Translations under genes and position numbers: made by a program | Source of the DNA: Halobaculum magnesiiphilum | Lineage (GTDB): Archaea; Halobacteriota; Halobacteria; Halobacteriales; Haloferacaceae | DNA: 64,000 nt | NCBI RefSeq assembly: GCF_019823105.1 | Contig: NZ_CP081958.1 | Location: 1,674,001-1,738,000, forward strand | Direction: 5' to 3' | The notes under the pieces: generated by a model | What the model saw: the letters and a program-made list of their open reading frames with translations, nothing else | Told to the model about the DNA's origin: nothing | Databases searched by the model: none | Shown here: positions 1 to 7,665 of the stretch, piece by piece | How the letters are laid out: each line of letters starts with the position of its first letter | How positions within the stretch are numbered: the first letter of the stretch is position 1

Positions 1-1
1 C

Positions 2-703
2 GGCGCCGACGAGCGCGAGGTGGCCGCGAAGGTGTACCGGATCAACACCTCGAACTTCCGGCACATGCGCGACTACCTCGAGGGCGACCCCCGCTTCGAG
101 GGGATCGGCTCCGACAAGAAGCAGGTCGTCGTCGCGTGGGTGCGCAAGGAGTTCTCGAACCTCCAGCGCGCCCGGAAGGCCGGCGTGCGCGTCCCCGAGC
201 CGATCGCCGTCCAGCGAAACGTCCTCGTGATGGAGCTGGTCGGCCACGCCGACGACCGCGCGCGCCGCCTCGCGGAGGTCGACGTGGAGAACCCCGAGAC
301 CGCCTTCGAGGTCGTCCGCGAGTACATGCGCCGCCTCTACTCGGCGGGGCTGATCCACGGCGACCTCTCGGAGTACAACCTCATCATCCACGACGGGGAG
401 CTGGTCGTCATCGACCTGGGGCAGGCGGTGACGGTCCACCACCCGAACGCCGAGGAGTTCCTCCGGCGCGACTGCCGCAACGTCGCCTCCTTCTTCTCCC
501 GGCAGGGGCTCGACACCGACGCGGACGACCTCCACGACTACGTCACCACGCCCGAGCCGGAACCGTCGGCCGATCCCGACCCCGCGACGGATCCGAACCC
601 GACGGACCGCGCCGGCGACGACGATGACCGCGCCGGCGACGACGGCGGTGGCAGCGACGACAGCGGCGGCGATAGTAGCGGCGATGACGGCGGCGACGAA
701 TAG
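2..703 (+). CDS. rio1: RIO1-type serine/threonine protein kinase (5' end outside window)
   Basis: This is the C-terminal part of an atypical RIO-family protein kinase, which in archaea and eukaryotes acts in small ribosomal subunit maturation. The reading frame is open from the left edge, so the N-terminal ATP-binding part is missing. The catalytic loop His-Gly-Asp-Leu-Ser-Glu-Tyr-Asn (about 355-378) and the metal-binding Ile-Asp-Leu-Gly-Gln (about 409-423) are typical of RIO1. After about base 540 the protein becomes a long Asp/Gly/Ser/Pro tail of roughly 50 residues, probably disordered. The GTG near base 20 lies inside the kinase domain and is not the real start. The next gene encodes a KH protein, the usual archaeal partner of rio1 in ribosome assembly. 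Confidence 0.95.
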   Translation, partial: GADEREVAAKVYRINTSNFRHMRDYLEGDPRFEGIGSDKKQVVVAWVRKEFSNLQRARKAGVRVPEPIAVQRNVLVMELVGHADDRARRLAEVDVENPETAFEVVREYMRRLYSAGLIHGDLSEYNLIIHDGELVVIDLGQAVTVHHPNAEEFLRRDCRNVASFFSRQGLDTDADDLHDYVTTPEPEPSADPDPATDPNPTDRAGDDDDRAGDDGGGSDDSGGDSSGDDGGDE

Positions 704-761
704 TCGGATACCCTCGCCGCCCTGTGATCGGCGGTTCGCGCGTGTGACCCGCTGACGCGGC

Positions 762-779
762 GGGTTCCCGAGGGAACCC
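762..779. repeat. Perfect palindrome between rio1 and KH gene
   Basis: A 7-bp stem (gggttcc/ggaaccc) with a 4-nt loop lies between rio1 and the KH gene. Its right arm overlaps the TATA-like cccttatcc of the KH promoter, so it could form a hairpin at the end of the rio1 transcript or be a regulator site. There is no U-run after it on the plus strand. Confidence 0.5.
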
Positions 780-808
780 TTATCCGCGTCCGGCCGAAAT
801 TCGGGTGT

Positions 809-1372
809 ATGCAGCACGTGAAGGTTCCGCAGGACCGCATCGGCGTGCTCATCGGCGAGGGCGGCGAGACGATGCGGGAGATCGAAGACCGCGCCGAGGT
901 CCGACTCGACATCGACTCCGAGTCGGGCTCGGTCGCCATCGACAGCGTCGGCGACCCGGTCGCCGGGCTGGTCGCTCCCGACATCGTCCGCGCCATCGGC
1001 CGCGGGTTCACCCCCGAGTCCGCCCTCTCGCTGCTGGAGCACGACCTGCGACGGTTCGAGTTGGTCGACCTCGCATCGGAGACCCGCAACAAGAACGACC
1101 TCCAGCGCCAGAAGGGCCGCCTCATCGGCGAGAACGGCCGAACGCGCGAGCTGATGGAGGACCTCTCGGGCGCCGAAGTCGTCATCAAGGGGACCACCCT
1201 CGGCGTCATCGGCCAGCCCGAGGAGGTCGAGGCCGTCCGCCGCGCGGCGGGGATGATCCTCGACGGCGCCCCCCACGGCGCCGTCTACTCGTTCCTCGAA
1301 CGCAAGCACAACGAGATCCACGGCGCGCCCGACCTCTCGACCCCCTCGGGGAGCGCCGAGGAACCGCGGTAA
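809..1372 (+). CDS. KH-domain RNA-binding protein (archaeal Pno1/Dim2-like)
   Basis: A 187-residue protein with two KH RNA-binding domains. The first is in residues 1-70, with Ile-Gly-Glu-Gly-Gly as its GxxG loop; the second is about 100-165, with Ile-Gly-Glu-Asn-Gly. The family is the archaeal counterpart of eukaryotic Pno1/Dim2, which binds the 3' end of small-subunit rRNA precursor. Its place directly after rio1 is the conserved archaeal arrangement and supports a ribosome-biogenesis role. A TATA-like box at about 776-783 puts the transcript start close to the ATG at 809, so it is probably translated from a leaderless or near-leaderless mRNA. Confidence 0.9.
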   Translation: MQHVKVPQDRIGVLIGEGGETMREIEDRAEVRLDIDSESGSVAIDSVGDPVAGLVAPDIVRAIGRGFTPESALSLLEHDLRRFELVDLASETRNKNDLQRQKGRLIGENGRTRELMEDLSGAEVVIKGTTLGVIGQPEEVEAVRRAAGMILDGAPHGAVYSFLERKHNEIHGAPDLSTPSGSAEEPR

Positions 1373-1445
1373 CGCGGTTCCCGATCCCGCCCGTCGCCGT
1401 CCGGTCCGTTCTCCTGGTGCCCCGTCGTACCGCCGTCCCGAGCCG

Positions 1446-2279
1446 TTATACCGCCTTGAGCCGCGGCGCCACGAACGCCTCGACGCGGCCGTCGCCCCCC
1501 GAGATGTCGTAGGCGACGCCGAGGGGGGCCTTTCGTCCGAGCGTGAGCCGCACGTCCGTCCCCGCCGGGATGGCTCGCTCGATGTCGATCAGGTACGACA
1601 GCGACAGCAGCGACCCCGCATCGCCCGGCGAGAACGCGACCGCCTCCTCGGCCGTGACCGTGAACTGCACGTCGTCGGTGTCGCCGTCGGCGGCGGCGAC
1701 GAACGTCTCGGCGTCCGGGTCGACGCTGAGCGCGAGGTGGTCCGCGACCATCCCCGCGGCCGTCACGAACCGGCCGACCATGTCGACCGGGACCGTCAGC
1801 GACGCGGTGTGTTCGAAGCCGAGGTCGTCCACGTCGGGCGGCCCGCGGACGCTGTCGGGGTCGAACAACCCCATCGCGTACTCCAGGCCGTCGGCGACGA
1901 CGTGGAGGCGGAACGACTCGGGGTCGAGCGCGAGCGTCACGGGGTCGTCGCCGGCGGCCATCGAGAGGATGTCCTCGAGTCGGGTCACGTCGACGCCGAC
2001 GACGGTGCCGTCGGCCTCGTAGGACGCCGCGGCCGCAGCGTCGAGTTCCGCGTCGACCGCCGCGACGGTCGCCGGGTCCATCGCCGCCGCGCGGATGCCG
2101 TCGCGGCCGAACGTCAGCCGACACTCGTCGACGAGCGCGCCGACCGCCGAGAGCAGTGGCTTCAGGGTGTCCGCCCGCACGCGCACGGACACCGGTACCT
2201 CCCCGTCGAAGTCGGGCGTCTGTCCCGACTCCGCGTCCGTCTCGTCTCCCTCGTCGGTCACGGCGCTCGCCTCGGGCAT
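1446..2279 (-). CDS. pcn: PCNA-like DNA sliding clamp, divergent
   Basis: A homologue of the replicative sliding clamp (PCNA), the ring that tethers DNA polymerase and other factors to DNA. Family-typical stretches are Leu-Val-Asp-Glu-Cys near the N-terminus, Ser-Tyr-Glu-Ala-Asp-Gly, Gly-Val-Asp-Val-Thr-Arg-Leu-Glu-Asp-Ile, Asp-Gly-Leu-Glu-Tyr, Glu-Gly-type Gly-Asp-Thr-Asp-Asp-Val, and a C-terminal Ala-Pro-Arg. From memory it is well diverged from the usual haloarchaeal PCNA, has an extra acidic N-terminus of about 20 residues and is Ala-rich. A start at 2306 is possible, but the TATA-like aaaaatactta lies directly on that ATG. I therefore prefer the ATG at 2279 (277 residues), which would be leaderless. 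It is transcribed divergently from the gene at 2392. It may be a second, specialised clamp. Confidence 0.85.
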   Translation of the reverse strand: MPEASAVTDEGDETDAESGQTPDFDGEVPVSVRVRADTLKPLLSAVGALVDECRLTFGRDGIRAAAMDPATVAAVDAELDAAAAASYEADGTVVGVDVTRLEDILSMAAGDDPVTLALDPESFRLHVVADGLEYAMGLFDPDSVRGPPDVDDLGFEHTASLTVPVDMVGRFVTAAGMVADHLALSVDPDAETFVAAADGDTDDVQFTVTAEEAVAFSPGDAGSLLSLSYLIDIERAIPAGTDVRLTLGRKAPLGVAYDISGGDGRVEAFVAPRLKAV

Positions 2280-2306
2280 GGCCGGATCCCGAACGTATCG
2301 GCTCAT

Positions 2307-2316
2307 AAGTATTTTT
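2307..2316 (-). promoter_or_regulatory. TATA box for PCNA-like gene
   Basis: On the minus strand the sequence aaaaatactt sits about 28-37 bp before the ATG at 2279. That is the spacing expected for a leaderless haloarchaeal transcript, and it is the reason for rejecting the upstream ATG at 2306. Confidence 0.55.
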
Positions 2317-2332
2317 GCAAGCGATCAGGTAG

Positions 2333-2392
2333 ATACCCCGTTTCCGAGTACAAACATATATGTATCTCGTTTTCATACCCTGTTTTAGAGTA
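2333..2392. promoter_or_regulatory. 18-bp direct repeat bracketing a promoter (putative operator)
   Basis: The 18-mers ataccccgtttccgagta (2333-2350) and ataccctgttttagagta (2375-2392) match at 15 of 18 positions and start exactly 42 bp apart, four helical turns. Between them is acatatatgta (about 2355-2366), the likely TATA box of the gene at 2392. The second copy overlaps that gene's start codon. This is what two same-face sites for one DNA-binding protein would look like; no regulator is identified. Confidence 0.5.
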
Positions 2393-2955
2393 TGGGCGGC
2401 GAACGGGAGCGTGGCGTCTTGAGCCCGGCCGACCGGGCGTACCTGCGTGGGGAGACGGAGTTCGCGAGCGTGCAGTCCGAGCGTAACGCGCGGGCGCGCA
2501 TCCGCGACAGGCTTCACGCCGGACTCTACGACTTCGAACTGCTCGTGGAGGGGCTCTCGGAGACGGACCGGAAACTCGTGTTCGAGGACCGCCTCGACCG
2601 CGAAGGGACGGACGCCTTCGACGCGCTCGTCTCGGCGATGGCGTTCCTCTACCGCGGGGTCGAGGACACGGACCTAGAGTTCGAGACGGTGCTCGTGGAG
2701 GGGATCAACCTCGCGGAGGCGAGCGAGGAGCGCGCGGCGACCGTCGACCTCGACGTGACGTTCCGCGCGTTGAGCGTCGCCGAGGTGCGCCGGAAGATGC
2801 GGGCGGGCGAGACGCTGTCGCTGACGGAACTGGCCTTCGCCGACGCGCGCGAAGAGATCGCGCCCGACGAGTTCGCGGAGTACGTCCGCGGCGACGAGAC
2901 GGACGACCCCGGCGTCGACGACGGCCGGATCCAGTCGCGGGTCACCGACTTCTGA
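2392..2955 (+). CDS. Conserved haloarchaeal protein of unknown function
   Basis: A 187-residue acidic protein, probably mostly helical. Its N-terminal half (Leu-Ser-Pro-Ala-Asp-Arg-Ala-Tyr-Leu-Arg-Gly-Glu, then Asn-Ala-Arg-Ala-Arg-Ile-Arg-Asp-Arg) resembles a family of haloarchaeal proteins that I know only as hypothetical, often near regulators. No catalytic motif, signal peptide or membrane segment is visible. The gene faces the PCNA-like gene across a 112-bp promoter region that contains the direct repeat at 2333-2392, so it may be under specific control. Confidence 0.8.
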   Translation: MGGERERGVLSPADRAYLRGETEFASVQSERNARARIRDRLHAGLYDFELLVEGLSETDRKLVFEDRLDREGTDAFDALVSAMAFLYRGVEDTDLEFETVLVEGINLAEASEERAATVDLDVTFRALSVAEVRRKMRAGETLSLTELAFADAREEIAPDEFAEYVRGDETDDPGVDDGRIQSRVTDF

Positions 2956-2990
2956 CTCCCGGCCCCGAGGAGATCGACGCCGACAGGTCC

Positions 2991-3000
2991 GTATATAAAT
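2991..3000. promoter_or_regulatory. Second TATA-like box upstream of the thermosome gene
   Basis: The sequence gtatataaat is a strong TATA match about 110 bp before the thermosome start, in addition to the nearer box at 3073. It could drive a longer chaperonin transcript or an antisense start; no ORF with suitable spacing follows it. Confidence 0.4.
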
Positions 3001-3072
3001 TCCCCTTGATAACTTATCACACACGCCCGCAACGGCTCCGTGCGAGCAGTTGACGAACCGACGCCGGAATGT

Positions 3073-3080
3073 TTTTATAG
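3073..3080 (+). promoter_or_regulatory. TATA box of the thermosome gene
   Basis: The sequence ttttatag is centred about 30 bp before the ATG at 3107 and preceded by a purine-rich BRE-like stretch. This gives a transcript start a few bases before the start codon. Confidence 0.65.
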
Positions 3081-3106
3081 AATCGAAAACAATCAGGGAG
3101 TGACTC

Positions 3107-4789
3107 ATGTCTCAGCGCCAGCGAATGGGCAACCAGCCCATGATCGTACTCTCGGAGGACAGCCAGCGAACGTCGGGCAAGGACGCCCAGTCGATGAACA
3201 TCACGGCCGGCAAGGCCGTCGCGGAGTCCGTCCGCACGACGCTCGGACCGAAAGGGATGGACAAGATGCTCGTCGACTCCTCGGGCGGCGTGGTCGTCAC
3301 GAACGACGGCGTGACCATCCTGAAGGAGATGGACATCGACCACCCGGCGGCCAACATGATCGTCGAGGTCTCCGAGACGCAGGAGGACGAGGTCGGCGAC
3401 GGCACGACGACGGCCGTCGTCATCGCCGGTGAGCTGCTCGACCAGGCCGAGGAGCTCATCGACTCGGAGGTCCACCCGACGACCATCGCGCAGGGGTACC
3501 GCCAGGCCGCCGAGAAGGCCAAGGAGGTCCTCGACGAGCAGGCCATCGACGTCACCGCGGACGACCGCGAGACGCTCGAGAAGATCGCCGCGACGGCGAT
3601 GACGGGCAAGGGCGCCGAGTCCGCCCGCGACACGCTCGCGGAACTGGTCGTCGACGCCGTGCTCGCCGTCCGCGACGACGACGGCACCGTCGACACGGAC
3701 AACGTCTCCGTCGAGACCGTCGTCGGCGGCGCCATCGGCAACTCCGAGCTCATCGAGGGCGTCATCGTCGACAAGGAGCGCGTCGACGAGAACATGCCCT
3801 ACGCGGTCGAGGACGCCGATGTCGCCCTCTTCGACGGCGCCATCGAGGTCAAGGAGACCGAGATCGACGCCGAGGTCAACGTCACCGACCCCGACCAGCT
3901 CCAGCAGTTCCTCGACCAGGAGGAACAGCAGCTCAAGGAGATGGTCGACAAGCTGAGCGCCGTCGGCACGGACGTCGTCTTCGTCGGCGACGGCATCGAC
4001 GACATGGCCCAGCACTACCTCGCGCAGGAGGGCATCCTCGCCGTCCGCCGCGCGAAGGACTCCGACCTGAAGCGGCTGGCCCGCTCGACGGGCGGTCGCG
4101 TCGTCGCCAACCTCGACGACCTCGAGGAGAGCGACCTCGGCTTCGCCGGCTCCGTCGCCCAGAAGGACATCGGCGGCGACGAGCGCATCTTCGTCGAGGA
4201 CGTCGAGGACGCCCGCTCGGTCACGCTCGTCCTCCGCGGCGGCACCGAGCACGTCGTCGACGAGGTCGAGCGCGCCATCGAGGACTCGCTGGGCGTCGTC
4301 CGCACGACGCTGCGCGACGGACAGGTGCTCCCCGGCGGCGGCGCGCCCGAGACCCAGCTGGCGCTGGAGCTTCGTGACTTCGCCGACTCCGTCGGCGGCC
4401 GCGAGCAGCTGGCCGTCGAGGCGTTCGCCGACGCGCTGGAGGTCATCCCGCGCACCCTCGCCGAGAACGCCGGGCTCGACCCGATCGACTCGCTGGTCGA
4501 CCTGCGCGCCCGCCACGACGGCGGCGAGTTCGGCGCCGGTCTCGACGCCTACACGGGCGACGTGATCGACATGGAGGCCGAGGGCGTCGTCGAGCCGCGC
4601 CGCGTCAAGACGCAGGCCATCGAGTCCGCCACCGAGGCGGCGACGATGATCCTCCGCATCGACGACGTCATCGCCGCCGGCGACCTGAAGGGCGGCGGCA
4701 CCGACGACGGCGGCGACGACGAGATGCCGCCGGGCGGCGGCGGCATGGGCGGCATGGGCGGTATGGGCGGCATGGGCGGCGCGATGTAA
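3107..4789 (+). CDS. cct: Thermosome subunit (group II chaperonin)
   Basis: A 560-residue subunit of the cytosolic ATP-driven protein-folding ring. Visible signatures are Lys-Gly-Met-Asp-Lys-Met-Leu-Val-Asp (about residue 45), Asn-Asp-Gly-Val-Thr-Ile-Leu, the ATP motif Gly-Asp-Gly-Thr-Thr-Thr-Ala-Val-Val (about residue 97), and Leu-Pro-Gly-Gly-Gly-Ala-Pro-Glu in the second half of the equatorial domain. Length is typical. The C-terminus is a run of Gly-Gly-Met units that projects into the ring cavity in such proteins; it is encoded by a short tandem repeat (about 4735-4780). Haloarchaea usually have two or three such subunits, and I cannot say which one this is. A palindrome follows the stop directly. 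Confidence 0.96.
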   Translation: MSQRQRMGNQPMIVLSEDSQRTSGKDAQSMNITAGKAVAESVRTTLGPKGMDKMLVDSSGGVVVTNDGVTILKEMDIDHPAANMIVEVSETQEDEVGDGTTTAVVIAGELLDQAEELIDSEVHPTTIAQGYRQAAEKAKEVLDEQAIDVTADDRETLEKIAATAMTGKGAESARDTLAELVVDAVLAVRDDDGTVDTDNVSVETVVGGAIGNSELIEGVIVDKERVDENMPYAVEDADVALFDGAIEVKETEIDAEVNVTDPDQLQQFLDQEEQQLKEMVDKLSAVGTDVVFVGDGIDDMAQHYLAQEGILAVRRAKDSDLKRLARSTGGRVVANLDDLEESDLGFAGSVAQKDIGGDERIFVEDVEDARSVTLVLRGGTEHVVDEVERAIEDSLGVVRTTLRDGQVLPGGGAPETQLALELRDFADSVGGREQLAVEAFADALEVIPRTLAENAGLDPIDSLVDLRARHDGGEFGAGLDAYTGDVIDMEAEGVVEPRRVKTQAIESATEAATMILRIDDVIAAGDLKGGGTDDGGDDEMPPGGGGMGGMGGMGGMGGAM

Positions 4790-4790
4790 G

Positions 4791-4898
4791 CGAGGTTCCG
4801 TAGGAACCTCGAAAAGCCGAGCGGGCGAAGCCCGCGAGGCAACCCACGTTTTGTGCTGCACTCGCGGCCCTTCGGGCCGCTCGTTCGACAAAACGTGG
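4791..4898. repeat. Palindrome block downstream of the thermosome gene
   Basis: Three nested structures fill the gap after the stop codon. There is a 9-bp stem with a 3-nt loop at 4791-4811, a 6-bp stem with a GAA loop at 4821-4835, and an 11-bp inverted repeat (ccacgttttgt at 4844-4854 and its complement at 4888-4898) that encloses a TTCG-looped GC hairpin. The first hairpin, followed by four A residues, could mark the end of the chaperonin transcript. Confidence 0.55.
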
Positions 4899-5101
4899 AT
4901 CAAAAGCACTCCTCCCGAACTTCGGGCGGCTTCGCCGCCCGCCGTTCGGTCGTCGGCCCGCTCGGGCCTTCGGCCCTCGCGGAGGAGTCATCCACCACAC
5001 CGCTCCCGACACGCACCGCCTCTCGACCGATCTTCGATTCTTTCGACACCGCGACCGCGAGCGACAGCTCTCCGTATCGCGATCGTCCCGGGAACTGGCC
5101 C
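4899..5101. other. Non-coding convergent intergenic sequence
   Basis: No supported gene. It holds further TTCG-looped GC palindromes near 4921-4940 and 4960-4980, then unstructured sequence up to the stop of the leftward gene at 5102. Confidence 0.5.
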
Positions 5102-5491
5102 CTACAGTCCCGGAACCACGCCGCCGAGCAGCAACACGAGCGCCACGGTGAGCACGAACAACCCCAGCGAGAACACCCGCAGGCGCGCCCGGCGGCTCCG
5201 AGCCACGTCCGGGAGGTCGGCGTCCGCGTTGCCGCCGCTCCCGCCGTTGCCGCCGAGTCCGAGGATCCCGCGTTGCTGCTGGCGACCGCGGTCGGCTTCC
5301 GGAGGGCGCATGCCGCCCGTCTCCGAGACGAGCAGTCCGGCGAGCGTCGCCGCCGCGACCATCGAGAGCGCGAGCACCGCCAGCCCGGGGTCCACCCCGA
5401 GCAGCGCCGCGCCGCCGGCGACGGCGACGACCGCGGCGACGGGGTAGGCGACCCCGACCCGCGCGTACGCCGCCGCCCGTCGTCGATCCAT
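5102..5491 (-). CDS. Small membrane protein of unknown function
   Basis: A 129-residue protein with two hydrophobic helices in the first 60 residues (Val-Ala-Tyr-Pro-Val-Ala-Ala-Val-Val and Leu-Ala-Val-Leu-Ala-Leu-Ser-Met-Val) and a third at the C-terminus (Val-Phe-Ser-Leu-Gly-Leu-Phe-Val-Leu). A Gly/Asn-rich loop lies between. Three transmembrane segments are likely. I do not recognise the family. It is divergent from the FAD oxidase gene at 5614. Confidence 0.7.
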   Translation of the reverse strand: MDRRRAAAYARVGVAYPVAAVVAVAGGAALLGVDPGLAVLALSMVAAATLAGLLVSETGGMRPPEADRGRQQQRGILGLGGNGGSGGNADADLPDVARSRRARLRVFSLGLFVLTVALVLLLGGVVPGL

Positions 5492-5613
5492 ACCGGGGGT
5501 CGGCGCGCCGGTCCGAAAGCCGTTGTGTTGTCGACGACGGCGATTGAGCGCGGAACCGGGGTCGACGGGCGGCGCCGCGATGGGTTTTCGTCCCGTCGGA
5601 CGTATCCAGTGGT

Positions 5614-7266
5614 ATGAGCGATGAATCGCATGGCGGCGGGGGTCCGCGTTCGGAGGCGGACGCCGAAGCGGTCGCGGCGGCGCACGCGGACGCGCTCGCG
5701 TCGCTGGCGGCGGAGTTGGTCGGCGACGGGAGGCCCGCGCCCCGCGACGCCGTCGGCGAGTGGCGGACGCTGTTCCCCGGGACGGTCGTGACGCCCGGCG
5801 ATCCCGAGTACGACGACGCCCGCCGCGTCTGGAACGGGTACGTCTCCGCGTTCCCGGCGGCCGTCGCGTACCCCACGACGCCGGCGGGCGTCGCCCGCGT
5901 CGTCGACGCCGCCCAGGAGACGGGACTCGGGATCGCGACGCGCTCGGGCGGGCACTCCTCGGTCGGCACCTCGACCGGCGACGGCGTGCTCGTGTGCGAC
6001 GTGGGCGCGATGCGGGACGTGACGGTCGACCCGGCGGCCGGAACGGCGACCGTCGAGCCGGGTGCCACCATCGGCGAGCTCGACGCGGCGACGACCGAAC
6101 ACGCCCTCGCGACCCCGCAGGGCGTCGCCCCGGAGGTCGGCGTGACCGGCCTGACGCTCGGCGGCGGGACGGGCTACCTCTCGCGAGCCCACGGGCTGGC
6201 GTGCGACCGCCTCCGCCGGGTCGAGTTGGTGACCGCCGCCGGGGAACGAGCGCGGTCGAGCACGGCGAGACCGCGACAGCGAACGGGGAGCGGAGCGACC
6301 CGTGAGCGCGTCACCGCGAGCCCGGCGAGAAACCCCGATCTGTTCCGTGCGGTGCGGGGCGCCGGCGGCGACTTCGGCGTCGCCGTCGAGTTGGAGTTCG
6401 ACCTCGTCCCGGTTCCCGACGAGGTGGCGATGTGTGACACGTGGTTCGGCGTCGACGGCGCCGACGAGATCGCGGCGCTGTTGCGGGCGTACCGCCGGCT
6501 GCTTCGCGCGGCGCCGCGGGAGACGAACGTCTCGCCGTACGTTGCGCGCGTTCCCGACGAGCCGGGGTTCACCGACGACCGCGCGGGCGACCTCGCGCTG
6601 TGTGTGCTCGGCGCCCACGCCGGCGACCCCGAGGCGGGAGAACGGGCGCTTGCGCCGTTTCGCGATCTGGCTCGCGAATCCGAACGCGGGACCGAGGAGG
6701 AACGCGAGAGCGGGGACGGAACGAACCGCGGCGGCGACGCGACGGCGCCGCTGATCGATCACGCCGAACGCGTTCCGTACCGGGAACTCCAGCGATACCT
6801 CGGGGGCGACTCGGCCGCCGGCGACCGCTACTACTGGAAATCCGTCGCCGTCGAGTCGTTCACCGACGACCTCGTCGCGCTCGTCGCCGAGCGAATGACC
6901 GCGCTCCCGGGCGGGGCCGGCGCGGGGCCGGACAGCACCGTCGTCGTCTGGCCGATGGGGGGCGCGATCGCCGACCTCGATCCGGGCGACACGGCGGTGC
7001 CCGAGCGCGACGCCGAGGTCGTCCTCAACTTCGAGGCGTGTTGGAGCGACCCCGGCGCGGACGACGAGCACGTCTCGTGGGCACGGGAGTCTGCCGAGTC
7101 AGTCCGCGAAGTGGCGACGGTGACCGGGGAGCTGCCGAACTTCTCGGGAACAGAGCGCGGCGAATCCGCCGCCCGCGACGTGTACGGCGACAACTACGAC
7201 TGGCTCCGGGAGACCAAGCGGGAGTGGGACCCCGAGAGGGTGTTCTCGCCGAGCGGCCGGTTGTGA
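5614..7266 (+). CDS. FAD-linked oxidase, berberine-bridge-enzyme type, with inserted palindromes
   Basis: A 550-residue flavoprotein of the BBE/FAD-binding type 4 family; the substrate is unknown, and relatives oxidise sugars, alcohols or amines. The FAD domain shows Arg-Ser-Gly-Gly-His-Ser (about residue 112), whose His is the usual covalent FAD anchor, and Gly-Leu-Thr-Leu-Gly-Gly-Gly-Thr-Gly-Tyr-Leu. The C-terminal Asn-Tyr-Asp-Trp-Leu with Trp-Asp-Pro-Glu-Arg-Val-Phe is the BBE tail motif. It is longer than the common size of about 460-480 because of two low-complexity insertions. The first (about residues 210-230) is encoded by two tandem hairpins at 6251-6303 and interrupts a normally short loop. 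The second, near residue 360, is rich in Glu, Arg and Gly. The frame stays open, so the gene may still work. Confidence 0.88.
   Translation: MSDESHGGGGPRSEADAEAVAAAHADALASLAAELVGDGRPAPRDAVGEWRTLFPGTVVTPGDPEYDDARRVWNGYVSAFPAAVAYPTTPAGVARVVDAAQETGLGIATRSGGHSSVGTSTGDGVLVCDVGAMRDVTVDPAAGTATVEPGATIGELDAATTEHALATPQGVAPEVGVTGLTLGGGTGYLSRAHGLACDRLRRVELVTAAGERARSSTARPRQRTGSGATRERVTASPARNPDLFRAVRGAGGDFGVAVELEFDLVPVPDEVAMCDTWFGVDGADEIAALLRAYRRLLRAAPRETNVSPYVARVPDEPGFTDDRAGDLALCVLGAHAGDPEAGERALAPFRDLARESERGTEEERESGDGTNRGGDATAPLIDHAERVPYRELQRYLGGDSAAGDRYYWKSVAVESFTDDLVALVAERMTALPGGAGAGPDSTVVVWPMGGAIADLDPGDTAVPERDAEVVLNFEACWSDPGADDEHVSWARESAESVREVATVTGELPNFSGTERGESAARDVYGDNYDWLRETKREWDPERVFSPSGRL
6251..6303. 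repeat. Two tandem 11-nt-loop hairpins inside a coding sequence
   Basis: Hairpin one (6251-6275) has a 7-bp stem, cgcggtc/gaccgcg, around the loop gagcacggcga. Hairpin two (6283-6303) has a 5-bp stem, acggg/cccgt, around gagcggagcga. Both loops are 11 nt and fit the consensus GARCRNNGYGA shared with the other hairpins of this window. They lie in frame in the FAD oxidase gene. Confidence 0.7.
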
Positions 7267-7344
7267 CACGATCGAGGGTGAGAGACTCTCTCGTGTGAGA
7301 ATTCCGGGGACGAGGTTATCCGTCCCGAGCGCGTATCGGAGGGT

Positions 7345-7536
7345 ATGGACGACCCCTCCACACGCACCGCCAGACCGCCCCCGAAGAACACGCTGTTTTG
7401 CCCCGAGTGCGGCCACGCCGCGCCGGCCGACGGCGACTGGGTCGTGCGCGAGCGCGACGGCGTCGAGGCGCTGACGTGCCCCGACTGCGGCGCGACCCTG
7501 ACGGTCCGCCGGTCGAAGCTGGCGGCGCCGGCCTGA
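7345..7536 (+). CDS. Small zinc-finger protein
   Basis: A 63-residue protein with two CxxC pairs, Cys-Pro-Glu-Cys-Gly-His (about residues 20-25) and Cys-Pro-Asp-Cys-Gly (about 47-51), which would bind one zinc ion in a zinc-ribbon fold. Such CPxCG micro-proteins are frequent in haloarchaea and mostly of unknown function. The basic C-terminus (Val-Arg-Arg-Ser-Lys) could contact nucleic acid. It stands alone between the FAD oxidase and the alcohol dehydrogenase. Confidence 0.8.
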   Translation: MDDPSTRTARPPPKNTLFCPECGHAAPADGDWVVRERDGVEALTCPDCGATLTVRRSKLAAPA

Positions 7537-7665
7537 CGCCCGAGCGCGGCGAGCCGTCGATGGTCGAACGCGACGACACGGCGTCGGGAAGCGACACGCA
7601 ACGCGGTGACCCCCGGCGTTCGCCGACACGCTGGGGTTGAAGCCGCGGGCGACCGTGGGGCCCGT

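Noticed and set aside
3017..7071. Very long leftward ORFs antisense to the thermosome and FAD oxidase genes
   Set aside because: In DNA of this GC content the complementary frames lack stops. Their translations are Arg/Val/Leu-monotonous, match no family, and the plus-strand genes are clear.
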